64,000 nt of DNA, from positions 62,001 to 126,000 of the forward strand of contig NZ_KI519421.1 of the NCBI RefSeq assembly GCF_000482465.1. Reading direction: 5' to 3'. The notes beneath the pieces are model-generated. The model was not told the origin of the DNA, ran no database searches, and worked only from the letters and a program-made list of their open reading frames with translations. The translations under genes and the position numbers were made by a program. Of this stretch, positions 16,579 through 24,897 are shown in pieces. The stretch's first letter is position 1. The number at the start of each line of letters is the position of its first letter. This stretch comes from Runella limosa DSM 17973 (lineage in GTDB: Bacteria > Bacteroidota > Bacteroidia > Cytophagales > Spirosomataceae).

Positions 16579-17349
16579 ATGAGCGACAAAGGGGATAATG
16601 ACGACCAAGGCAAAAAGAAGGAGCCCACCTTTCCCGAAGGGTATGAGTACTTGGATGATTTAATCAAAGGAAAGCTGAACCGTCGGGCGGAAATTGATAA
16701 GCAGTTGCAAGCAGCTTCGAAAGATGCATCAAAGCCCAACCACCACACCCTCAAGTATTCCCCACCTGGTTTTACCACGGGGCCTTCGGGCAACAAAGAA
16801 CGGCAGATGGAACAATGGAAAGCCGAAAAAACGCAGATTGAGGCGGATATTAACGAAAGTGTTGAACTACAAATGAGCGTTTTGGAGACCGACCCCGAGA
16901 CGGCCGCCCAAATTCGTCAGACGCTGATGGATAAAATGTACCCTAACCCTTTTGAAGGAAAGGGGGAAAAGGAATTACAGCGGGTGGGGAAGGTCGAAAA
17001 AGACATCAACAGCTCGCAGGATTACATGCGCGTTCAATTAAAGAATTTCAGGGAAGGGACGCCCAAAGACCCCAAGTCCCCCGAAGATATTCAAAAAGAG
17101 TCAGACCAGACCGAAAAGGAGCTAGGCAATTCGCAGGAGTTTATGCAGCGACAAATCCAAGCTTTCAAAGAGCGTAATGCAGATAAGCCCTCGCAGGAGC
17201 CTCCCAAAGAGGAAGCGAAAGAGCAACCAAGGCTGTCGATGTCGGCAAAGTTTTCGCAATCGCTCAGCTACACCAAAGCATTGGAAAAATCAGCGGAGAA
17301 ACCCACGCCGACAAAAGGGAAAGAGGATAAGTCACCCGACAAAGATTAA
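16579..17349 (+). CDS. Hydrophilic repeat-containing protein of the element
   Basis: 256-residue very hydrophilic, highly charged protein with no recognised domain and little predicted globular structure outside short helices. Two copies of a roughly 45-residue unit follow each other near 133-205: EKDINSSQDYMRVQLKNFRE and EKELGNSQEFMQRQIQAFKE, each followed by a proline/lysine-rich linker. The C-terminus is Lys/Asp/Pro rich. It is the only + strand gene between 4660 and 24400 and ends four bases inside the convergent gene at 17346. Such proteins are common but uncharacterised in Bacteroidota transfer regions; a scaffolding or relaxosome role is possible but unproven. Confidence 0.72.
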   Translation: MSDKGDNDDQGKKKEPTFPEGYEYLDDLIKGKLNRRAEIDKQLQAASKDASKPNHHTLKYSPPGFTTGPSGNKERQMEQWKAEKTQIEADINESVELQMSVLETDPETAAQIRQTLMDKMYPNPFEGKGEKELQRVGKVEKDINSSQDYMRVQLKNFREGTPKDPKSPEDIQKESDQTEKELGNSQEFMQRQIQAFKERNADKPSQEPPKEEAKEQPRLSMSAKFSQSLSYTKALEKSAEKPTPTKGKEDKSPDKD

Positions 17350-17615
17350 TCGCGTTCGGGTTCAATGTCACGGTCTTTGTTTTTGGCGGGTGATTGGGGT
17401 GCTTTGGCCAAACGATTACCGCTGAGCCAAGCAGGGCGTTTGTCGTTGACTTGTTCGCTCAAAAACTGCTGACGGCCGTCCTGAAAACCGTTACTTTCAC
17501 GGTCTTTCAGCGCCTCCGTGAGTTGCTGTGCCAGTTCGGGCATGTATTTAGCGATGGTATAGCCTTCATTAAAACGTTTTTGGTACTCGGGCGAAACAGT
17601 GGTGTTATCTTCCAT
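17346..17615 (-). CDS. Small protein sharing a C-terminal tail with the relaxase
   Basis: 89-residue hydrophilic protein, not recognised. The N-terminal part is helical (SPEYQKRFNEGYTIAKYMPELAQQLTEAL). The C-terminus, SPAKNKDRDIEPERD, closely matches the relaxase end (SPHKSKDRHYEPEL), and the similarity is visible in the DNA as well. It lies two bases after the HTH gene (17618) on the same strand, so the two form an operon, and overlaps the end of the 16579 gene by four bases. The shared tail suggests a common partner, for instance the coupling protein. Confidence 0.75.
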   Translation of the reverse strand: MEDNTTVSPEYQKRFNEGYTIAKYMPELAQQLTEALKDRESNGFQDGRQQFLSEQVNDKRPAWLSGNRLAKAPQSPAKNKDRDIEPERD

Positions 17616-17617
17616 GA

Positions 17618-17887
17618 TTAAAAAGTGTTACGGGCGTTTTGCTGTAAATAGGTGTCAATGGAATCGCGGTCGTAGAGGATAATTTTCTTTTGGGGTTGCG
17701 AGAAACGGATTTTTCCTTCGTCCCGCAGTTTTTGCAGTGTGGTCTTTGACTTGATATTAAGTAACTGCATGGCCTGCTGGTCAGAAATCCACTTTTCTTT
17801 TTCTTCGCCATGGGTTTCTTTCAAACGGGCAACGACCTGTTCAACGAGTGCATAAAAGGCGGCTTCTTCTAAGCAGATGACTTGCAT
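17618..17887 (-). CDS. Helix-turn-helix DNA-binding protein
   Basis: 89-residue HTH_17-type protein from the ATG at 17887 (MQVICLEEAAFYALVEQVV); the frame is open five codons further up (17902). The N-terminal helix is followed by KWISDQQAMQLLNIKSKTTLQKLRDEGKIRF and a wing-like end (KKIILYDRDSIDTYL), a layout very common in proteins that accompany Bacteroidota conjugative and mobilizable elements. It probably regulates, or takes part in, relaxosome or excision complexes; it stands just upstream of the small tail-sharing protein and behind the giant STAND gene. Confidence 0.8.
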   Translation of the reverse strand: MQVICLEEAAFYALVEQVVARLKETHGEEKEKWISDQQAMQLLNIKSKTTLQKLRDEGKIRFSQPQKKIILYDRDSIDTYLQQNARNTF

Positions 17888-17987
17888 AAGAGGCGAAAAC
17901 AATAATTTGCAAACCAGTCAATGATAATTATCGCCAAATTAGAAATATTTTCAACTTTTTCAAATGGACCTGGGTTTATAAAATTAT

Positions 17988-20900
17988 TTATTCCACTAAT
18001 TTGGTGTAATGTAATTTTTGATTTTTATGCGGATTTTCTCTATAACGATTAAGATAATATTTGTGAAGTAAATTAAACTGATTTTTTAAAGCTTTTATCG
18101 CTTCTTGAGAAGCTATTACAATCCATCCGGACCCCGATTGGCTTCTCAAATGAGGTGGACTCATGCGGATATTACCATCCACCCAAAAGAATGACTCTAT
18201 CATCATATTATTATTTTTATCAACCCAGCGAAAACGAAGTGGATCAACCAATCGCCACCCCAATTGCCGAGCAAAAATCGGATTTAAGGCAATCCATTCG
18301 CCCAAATAAGAAGGGGTATTAAGCCAATGTTCTGCATAAGTTGCAATGAATAGCGAAGAGGTGTTTATTAAATTCTTTCCATTACTTATATCTATATAAT
18401 CGTCGACTGAAAGGTTTACTATTCGATTAAATGCACCTGTTGAAAAATTAGTTGAGGACTTTTCCTCACGTATTGCCCAGCATGACTCACGCACTTCAGT
18501 AGCAAGCTCCCAGCCTAGCCCCCTAAAAATGTTCTTCTCAGCTACCACGGTGAAATCTCCAATTTGTTCAATAAAATGCCTTGTTCCTGAATCAATTTTT
18601 TCTACCCAATTAGAAGGTAACCAATCATACGCTTCAAATCCTATAAGACCAGGCACCTTTTCTGGACGGCGATGTTGCCTAAATTGAAGGGTAACAGAGT
18701 CATAAATCGGATTTAACCAGGAGGCTTGCTTCCAATGTGGTATTTTTCCCCCCTCCCATAGTTCGTTTAATAAACGATCTTTCAGAAAAGGGATGATAAT
18801 TGCATATGGATAAAAAGTACTTTCTAAGCCCAGCTCGCCACCTTGTACCAATACTCGAAATCTACCACTTTTCTGATGCCATTCATCTTCCAACAAAGTA
18901 ATCGCTTGTTGAAGTAAAATTACTATATCAAGTCTGCTACTATTCGCCAGTTCACTTAAATTCCATTTAAGTGAATCAAGTAAATTCTTTAGCGTCAGTT
19001 GCGTATTTTTCCATATATTACTGAGTAACTTTTCAAGTCTATGAAGCTCCGATTCATCACCCTTTTTTCCAACGGATGGTTTTAGCCAAACCAATTGGCG
19101 ACGTATTCGATTTATAGAAACGTTAGGCAAATTGTGTTTTTGTACTAATTCATAAGCAGTTACCTGGCTACTAAACAGGGAGGATTCCGATAGTTTACTT
19201 AATTCCCTAGGCAATTCGCTTAAAATGAGAGGGTTCGTTCTACTCAAATACAAAGCTATCTTTGCAAAAAGTTCCAGATCAATATCTGTATTTATTTCAT
19301 TAACAAAACGGCGGATTTCAACGATATAATTTTCACTTACGGCTGCCATTCTGGCTACGTGCCCCAACGCAGACTCTCGTAGTCCGCGCTCACCCACGAG
19401 ACAAAATTTAAGTGCTAATCTGGCTATTAAAAATTCGGGGTCAATAGGCAAAAGATCAGATATGGGCGCATCACTAGTCGGTTTAATTTGAGAAAACATT
19501 CGATTTAAATAAGTTTCAATCTCTTCCCAAATCAATCGTATATCAGCCTCAGGGGCCAAAACGGGAATAATTTCATCAAGCTCACGAAATAATTCAATCG
19601 GAGATCCCCGTTCAAGTTGATTAACAAAATCGAACCAAGCGGCCTTAAGTGCCGGTTCTCCTTCTGATTTAATAGCAAATTCAAATGCACGTAGCCTGCG
19701 TCCTCCGTCATAAAAGGGCGACCACGAGTCTCCTTTTTCAGATAACAGGTTTGATGCAATAGCCTTTGCTGTTTTAGTATATTTCTTTTTATAAGCCAGT
19801 TCACCTAATGCTAAAATCAATCGGAATAAATCGTCACGTTTATTTGTAATGGCTTGAACTGTATCAACGATCCAAGACTCATCAATTTCATGCTGAACCT
19901 TTCCTAAACAACCGGGCCAATTGAAATAACCGGATGATTCATGAACTTTCAGTAGTAATTTTTGCAATTCAGAGGCTGTTTCATATTGATCAATAAATTC
20001 CGATTGTGTAATTCGCGAATTATCTAAATATACAGTTGGGAGACCCTCATGCTCTTGTTCACGTTTATTTATCGGCAAACCTTTTACCGGAGAAAACGAG
20101 ACACTCTCGTTTCTAAGTAGTTGATGGTAGTCAGTCCGCAGTTCCGGTAATGCATACCTCTCAATGTCTTCAATTAGTTCTGTTAAAAGTTCATTTTGAT
20201 TATGTTTCTGCAGACATCTGACAAGATTGGAAAATGTTTTCTTTGAAAGTGACTCTGATGAAAACAAAAGCACTTTCCCAAATAAATCAGTAATACCAGC
20301 CAAGAGAGAAGTAGTTATTTCTCCTTCCAACATTTTATCAATCAGAAGCTCAGTACCATCATCAATAGTAATATACTTTTTTTTCAACATCCACTCAAAC
20401 AGCTCAATAGCTGCAACTTTGTTCCAATCCATGCATGCTTTCAGCAAAGCATAGGCTGCTCGACCTGAAGCTCCCCCACCATCTGTTGTCCGATCAACAT
20501 GATCTAAATAAGATACAAGCTGACAAATTCGGTTTTGAGCTTTCTCAGGCTCAATGGAATTGGCTTTTCGCATCCACGAAATCCAATCATTGAATTGATA
20601 GTCTTTACGATAGCCTATACCTAATGATTCATCCATTGTGCGTAACAGCCAAAATTGAGCCGTTTCGGTCTCGCCTATTTCTAAGTACTTTTCACTTAGT
20701 TCTAAGGATACATTTATACGGCCATCCAGATCTCCCTGTTCAGCAATTACTGCCTCGGCTATACTGTCGATAAATGGTTTTACTCGATCTTTATTCAGGC
20801 TACACGAATGGAAGGCATACCATATATTGATTTGAGATTCTGCCGACCAGTAAGTTGGGTATTGGGTTATCTCATTTTCGAACAAGACAGAGGCTTTTAT

Positions 20901-23900
20901 AAGAGAATCAGACCCATACGTAGCGATTGCTTCAACCATATGCTTATAGTATGTATCCCGCATCATATGCATGCGGTATTGTGTAGATTTGGATATATGT
21001 GGTTCAGGACGATAATAAAATCGAATAATGGGTAAAAAATTGTGTCCGTTAAACCGTTCACCTCTGAGTCCTTCTCCTCTCAGAATAGCAATTCGAGCCA
21101 GCATTCTAAACCACTCGGTAACTACAGGGTCATAGTGCTTTGCACCTAAGACATCTGGAAACAGTTTTAATAAGTTTATTGATTTATAGTTTATAGTTTG
21201 TAGCGTAATATACCAGAAGTAGGGTAGGTAGTAGTCGAGTCTACCTTCCGAGATACTATCGACAGGTATTTCAATTAGTGGCTTTAAATCAATATTATGA
21301 ACCCAGTTTTGATACTCTTTTGAATACTTACCTATATTGTATAACAGTTGTGCAATCTCAATTCTCTTATCAATTGGAAAATCAGTCGGCTTCATGTCTC
21401 TCAAGAAGATACTCATCAAAGACTCGCATAAATCAGTATCACCATCTTGAAGACAAACAGTTATGACTTTATGGAGTCGGGGTAAGAAAAAATTTATATT
21501 ATTTTCATGACTATAGTCGAAAGAGCTGAAAATGTTCAATAACTTCGGTCGATGAAAGGGAGAATCAGAAAGTGATTGGATCAAGGCATCAAGTAATCGT
21601 ACCTGCAATTCCTGATTATCATGTTCATTACTATCCTCTTTTATCTTGACGTGCACAATTTTCTTAAGTAGTTCAATAGGGTCAACCCAAAAGCATTTTA
21701 TCCTTACCCAGGCTTCCAGTGGTTTTGCCTGCTCTTGCCAATGTGATTTATAAGTATCAATAATCAGGTTAGTTCCAATATAAGCATTTGGCTCCGCCAG
21801 AATGAATAGCCGGCGTGCTTCTGCTTCATAATTGTTTTGATAAAGAAGTCTGGCAATTTCCAGTGCTCGACTGCGTCGTTCCGATGAATTAATAGGTAAT
21901 AACGCATATTCAACCACCGATTCGAAGTTGAACAGGTTAGGGAAATAATTTAGAAAATGAACCTGATTGATATTCCACTCTCGCCGATGTAACTCACCCA
22001 TCAGGAAGCCATAGCGCAACATATATTGTAAGTCTTGGCTCTCTGCTGCTAACTGTAGTCCAAGAATCAAATCTTCACGAATTAAATCAAATGGTCGACA
22101 GGCATGACGTTGCCGATCGACATATTCAGGAGTTAGAGTTTCGTGAAATCGGTCAAACTGTTCTGCATGATATACATGATATAAATGCTCATGGCGGAAT
22201 AGTCTACTTGATGAGGTAACCGATAAATTAGCTAAGCGAGCATGGTAATTAAGATGCGTTTGATAACTGTATGTCCCGCTTAGGGGACTTTCAGCCGTCT
22301 TTCTAAGCAAGAATTGTCTAAAACTGTTGTGAAAAAATGTTTTATATCCATATGAGTCATCAAAAAACTGATTGAACCATCGACGTAATTTTAAGGCGGC
22401 TGCGCGTGAGATAGACCATTCGGGTTCCATATTTAAGTGGAAACCGAAACGAAGTCGACTAACTAACCCTAAGAAATCAGCAATATCGTCATCAGCCTCA
22501 AATTCCTGCCATATTCGTTCGTAATAATCTTCAATATCTCCACGGAATGGAGGAAGGTGCGCCAATATTTCCTCAATAGAAGTAGAAGTATCTTCATTTT
22601 TCAATGCCCGCAACATATATTGTAAAAATAAAGGATGGCCTTCTGACGCTAAAAATAATAATTCATGTTGGGCTTGGGTAAGAGGATTATCTAATACGCT
22701 ATCTGCAATAAGGCTCACGGCTGATGAAAAGAGTGGTAGCACTTTGATTTTTCTACCAGACTGATTAATCGTTTGTTTTACTGAAATTGGTAAGCCGGCC
22801 AAATCAAAAGACTGACTGCCTAAAATTATATACACACCATCTGGTATATCATTGGGATTTGGAAGTTGTTCAAGCAATGTACCTTGTTTGGAGTATTCTC
22901 TGGGAATATGGTCTAAGCCATCTATAATAATAATTGTCTTTAGGTTTTGTGCTTTATATAAATCACCAACTTGTTGCAGTTGGTTCTGAAAAACCTGCTG
23001 AGTTTCTGTTAAATTGCCTTGTATCCCAAAAATTGTACTGCCGAAAAACCCGCTTTCCGTAAGTTGAATAGATAAATCATGATACAAGTTGACAGCTTCG
23101 CCTCTAATAGGCTGGTTACCATGACTTTGATTGAGGAATGCAAAATATTTAATCACTTTTTCTGTACGACCTATAGCCCACTGAGTTAAAAGCGAGGATT
23201 TGCCCGACCCCGGGCTTCCTTCAAGGAATATATACTTACCAGGCAATAACTCGATTGCTTCGGAAAGTTGATTAATTGTTGAAGTATTTGGTTGATAGAT
23301 AGTAGGGTCGATAAAAAAGTCGTGCGAAAAAATAGTTTTAATGCGACCCTCCCATTGCATTTGTTTAATAAGATCATCGGCAGTGAATTTTACAGGTCCA
23401 CTCGGATGAGCAAGAGTATCATGAAAAAATTTATATAATTTAGTGGTATCATTCTTATAGATTTCATGGTATTTATGATCTATTGCCTGAGGAAGTTTTA
23501 CGTCAAACTCAAGTCTCAGATGCTGTGCGAACGTTAAAAAATCAGTTTGTGATAGATTTAATGTTTTACATACCTGATCTAAAAAGATACCCCAATCACC
23601 ATCGGGCTTATTACCTGAATGAATAATTAACCAGGCATGTTTTAAAAAATCAGAAAAACTTCCGATTAATCTTTTCGTATTCGTAGGGCGATCTATTGAC
23701 AACTGATCATGAGTGGAAGGTATGCGATTGGTCAGTAAATGTACGTAAATCGGCACCTCCATGTCTTTATTAGCCTTTTTCAGATTCAGCCAACTTTCTC
23801 TTAATCTTGGAAATAGTTCTAAAAACTCTAAATATCTAAAAGGTGGCTTTTGTGATTGTTGTGACCATTTGACTTGATAAGCACGGATTTCAGTGTTTGT

Positions 23901-24065
23901 TGCATACTGAATATCATCAGCATTCCCGGCATCAGGATCTCCTATTTTTATCCATACTAAATTTCGGTGTGTTAGCTCTACATAGATTTTATGCGCAAAC
24001 AGTTCAAATTGAGGAACTTTCCCTCCAAAATCTATACGATCTCCAGATGCTGAAGTCTTTGACAT
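17988..24065 (-). CDS. Giant STAND NTPase with nuclease head (Avs-like)
   Basis: 2,025-residue protein with three parts. Residues about 1-200 resemble the Cap4/DUF4297 DNA endonuclease: D51 (ADDIQ) and Q64-x-K66 (AYQVKWS). Residues about 255-600 form a STAND NTPase: Walker A near 281-290 (EGSPGSGKSSLL), Walker B near 378-388 (IIIIDGLDHIP), then an ILGSQSFDL sensor strand and a winged-helix-like part (ALKLRRWFNQFFDD). The remaining ~1,400 residues are alpha-helical, solenoid-like, and should recognise a phage trigger. This is the architecture of antiviral STAND (Avs) proteins, which oligomerise on a phage protein and cut DNA. The C-terminal region does not match a named Avs subfamily that I can recognise. 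It is monocistronic, AT-rich and sits at the right end of the element. Confidence 0.85.
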   Translation of the reverse strand: MSKTSASGDRIDFGGKVPQFELFAHKIYVELTHRNLVWIKIGDPDAGNADDIQYATNTEIRAYQVKWSQQSQKPPFRYLEFLELFPRLRESWLNLKKANKDMEVPIYVHLLTNRIPSTHDQLSIDRPTNTKRLIGSFSDFLKHAWLIIHSGNKPDGDWGIFLDQVCKTLNLSQTDFLTFAQHLRLEFDVKLPQAIDHKYHEIYKNDTTKLYKFFHDTLAHPSGPVKFTADDLIKQMQWEGRIKTIFSHDFFIDPTIYQPNTSTINQLSEAIELLPGKYIFLEGSPGSGKSSLLTQWAIGRTEKVIKYFAFLNQSHGNQPIRGEAVNLYHDLSIQLTESGFFGSTIFGIQGNLTETQQVFQNQLQQVGDLYKAQNLKTIIIIDGLDHIPREYSKQGTLLEQLPNPNDIPDGVYIILGSQSFDLAGLPISVKQTINQSGRKIKVLPLFSSAVSLIADSVLDNPLTQAQHELLFLASEGHPLFLQYMLRALKNEDTSTSIEEILAHLPPFRGDIEDYYERIWQEFEADDDIADFLGLVSRLRFGFHLNMEPEWSISRAAALKLRRWFNQFFDDSYGYKTFFHNSFRQFLLRKTAESPLSGTYSYQTHLNYHARLANLSVTSSSRLFRHEHLYHVYHAEQFDRFHETLTPEYVDRQRHACRPFDLIREDLILGLQLAAESQDLQYMLRYGFLMGELHRREWNINQVHFLNYFPNLFNFESVVEYALLPINSSERRSRALEIARLLYQNNYEAEARRLFILAEPNAYIGTNLIIDTYKSHWQEQAKPLEAWVRIKCFWVDPIELLKKIVHVKIKEDSNEHDNQELQVRLLDALIQSLSDSPFHRPKLLNIFSSFDYSHENNINFFLPRLHKVITVCLQDGDTDLCESLMSIFLRDMKPTDFPIDKRIEIAQLLYNIGKYSKEYQNWVHNIDLKPLIEIPVDSISEGRLDYYLPYFWYITLQTINYKSINLLKLFPDVLGAKHYDPVVTEWFRMLARIAILRGEGLRGERFNGHNFLPIIRFYYRPEPHISKSTQYRMHMMRDTYYKHMVEAIATYGSDSLIKASVLFENEITQYPTYWSAESQINIWYAFHSCSLNKDRVKPFIDSIAEAVIAEQGDLDGRINVSLELSEKYLEIGETETAQFWLLRTMDESLGIGYRKDYQFNDWISWMRKANSIEPEKAQNRICQLVSYLDHVDRTTDGGGASGRAAYALLKACMDWNKVAAIELFEWMLKKKYITIDDGTELLIDKMLEGEITTSLLAGITDLFGKVLLFSSESLSKKTFSNLVRCLQKHNQNELLTELIEDIERYALPELRTDYHQLLRNESVSFSPVKGLPINKREQEHEGLPTVYLDNSRITQSEFIDQYETASELQKLLLKVHESSGYFNWPGCLGKVQHEIDESWIVDTVQAITNKRDDLFRLILALGELAYKKKYTKTAKAIASNLLSEKGDSWSPFYDGGRRLRAFEFAIKSEGEPALKAAWFDFVNQLERGSPIELFRELDEIIPVLAPEADIRLIWEEIETYLNRMFSQIKPTSDAPISDLLPIDPEFLIARLALKFCLVGERGLRESALGHVARMAAVSENYIVEIRRFVNEINTDIDLELFAKIALYLSRTNPLILSELPRELSKLSESSLFSSQVTAYELVQKHNLPNVSINRIRRQLVWLKPSVGKKGDESELHRLEKLLSNIWKNTQLTLKNLLDSLKWNLSELANSSRLDIVILLQQAITLLEDEWHQKSGRFRVLVQGGELGLESTFYPYAIIIPFLKDRLLNELWEGGKIPHWKQASWLNPIYDSVTLQFRQHRRPEKVPGLIGFEAYDWLPSNWVEKIDSGTRHFIEQIGDFTVVAEKNIFRGLGWELATEVRESCWAIREEKSSTNFSTGAFNRIVNLSVDDYIDISNGKNLINTSSLFIATYAEHWLNTPSYLGEWIALNPIFARQLGWRLVDPLRFRWVDKNNNMMIESFFWVDGNIRMSPPHLRSQSGSGWIVIASQEAIKALKNQFNLLHKYYLNRYRENPHKNQKLHYTKLVE

Positions 24066-24203
24066 TCTGATTATAATTAAGTACTAGTCTTAAATTTACA
24101 AACTTTTAGACATAGCACTCATATGTTCTAATCTTTTTCTACAAATATTGAGGAAGCTAGTGGAATTACAGAATGTTGTACCTATGTTGTACCAAAGAAA
24201 AAA
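24066..24203. other. Right-end region of the element with ATGTTGTACC repeats
   Basis: Non-coding stretch between the STAND gene start and the tRNA-Met terminator. Two copies of ATGTTGTACC lie almost back to back (24173-24182 and 24184-24193). It must contain the STAND promoter on the - strand. Tandem short repeats near an element end could be integrase arm sites. Confidence 0.4.
24173..24193. repeat. Tandem ATGTTGTACC repeat
   Basis: ATGTTGTACC occurs twice, separated by a single T. A related TTGTACC lies behind tRNA-Ala at 53698-53704. Position near the presumed element boundary suggests recombination arm sites, but the function is unproven. Confidence 0.5.
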
Positions 24204-24230
24204 GCCGTCACGAATTTTCATCGTAACGGC
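24197..24230 (-). terminator. Rho-independent terminator of tRNA-Met
   Basis: On the - strand GCCGTTACGA, loop TGAAAAT, TCGTGACGGC (one internal mismatch) followed by a T run (A's at 24197-24203 on +). It lies 13 bases after the 3' end of tRNA-Met. Confidence 0.88.
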
Positions 24231-24243
24231 CTCATAATCAGTG

Positions 24244-24317
24244 TAGCGGGGAGCAGGATCGAACTGCCGACCTTAGGGTTATGAATCCTACGCTCTAACC
24301 ATCTGAGCTACCCCGCC
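24244..24317 (-). tRNA. tRNA-Met (CAT)
   Basis: 74-base cloverleaf from G at 24317 to the discriminator A at 24244, without encoded CCA. Acceptor GGCGGGG pairs with CCCCGCT; D arm GCTCAGATGGTTAGAGC; anticodon loop TTCATAA gives CAT; T arm GGCAG-TTCGATC-CTGCT. An elongator tRNA-Met is the most likely reading; the CAT anticodon alone would also fit a lysidine-modified tRNA-Ile. The A31-C39 opposition in the anticodon stem is slightly unusual. It borders the element on its 3' side. Confidence 0.94.
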
Positions 24318-24332
24318 ATCGTTTTGGTGGTG

Positions 24333-24364
24333 CAAAAGTAGAATAAATATTTTAAATACGCAAA
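24333..24364 (-). promoter_or_regulatory. Promoter of tRNA-Met
   Basis: On the - strand TTTG (24364-24361) is followed after 20 bases by TACTTTTG (24340-24333), an exact match to the Bacteroidota TTTG / TAnnTTTG consensus, 15 bases before the tRNA. Confidence 0.82.
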
Positions 24365-24473
24365 CACATTTTGAATAATTGTAAGAAGTTTCTATTTTGC
24401 CCCTTTGTTGGGGAAGGTAATTACCTAAGTAAAAGACTTTTCTTACCTTTAAGACCGAACAAAAGAAAATGCT

Positions 24474-24866
24474 ATGCAAAAATTCAAATACTCAAACGAA
24501 TACGAGCTCCGCGCCTCGCCTAAAATGTTGTTCCCGTACTTGAGTACAGCATCGGGACTTTCTGAATGGTTTTGTGAAAAAGTAAATGTGAAACCTAACC
24601 ATAGCTTCGATTTTATCTGGGATAAAGAAAGCCACATTGCCGAACAAACCTCGCTTCGGCTCAATAAAAGTGCCAAATTTGAGTTCTTGAACACAAGCGA
24701 TAATAACCGCGATAACAATTATATCGAATTTAAAGTAGAGGTAAGCGACCTGACAGGCTCGACCTATTTGCGCATTACCGACTACTCTACAAACACCGAC
24801 AGCGAAGAACTAAAAGACCTTTGGGATGGTTTAATCGATAGTCTCAAAGAAATTGTAGGAAGCTAG
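24474..24866 (+). CDS. START-like (SRPBCC) domain protein
   Basis: 130-residue protein with an SRPBCC/AHSA1-like ligand-binding fold: FKYSNEYELRASPKMLFPYLSTASGLSEWFCEKV, then a beta-rich cavity segment and a C-terminal helix (LKDLWDGLIDSLKEIVG). Proteins of this compact START-like type are highly conserved in Cytophagales and Flavobacteriia and often stand near lptF/lptG genes; the ligand is unknown. The LptF/G-like permease starts 31 bases downstream on the same strand, so they are likely co-transcribed. First chromosomal gene after the tRNA-Met. Confidence 0.85.
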   Translation: MQKFKYSNEYELRASPKMLFPYLSTASGLSEWFCEKVNVKPNHSFDFIWDKESHIAEQTSLRLNKSAKFEFLNTSDNNRDNNYIEFKVEVSDLTGSTYLRITDYSTNTDSEELKDLWDGLIDSLKEIVGS

Positions 24867-24897
24867 GTATCTGTAGCCGAGGTTCAGTTAAAAGTGC

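Noticed and set aside
24244-24317. tRNA-Met as confirmed attachment site of the element
   Set aside because: No duplicate of the tRNA 3' end in the first bases of the window and an intact terminator behind the tRNA; the left junction is not visible.
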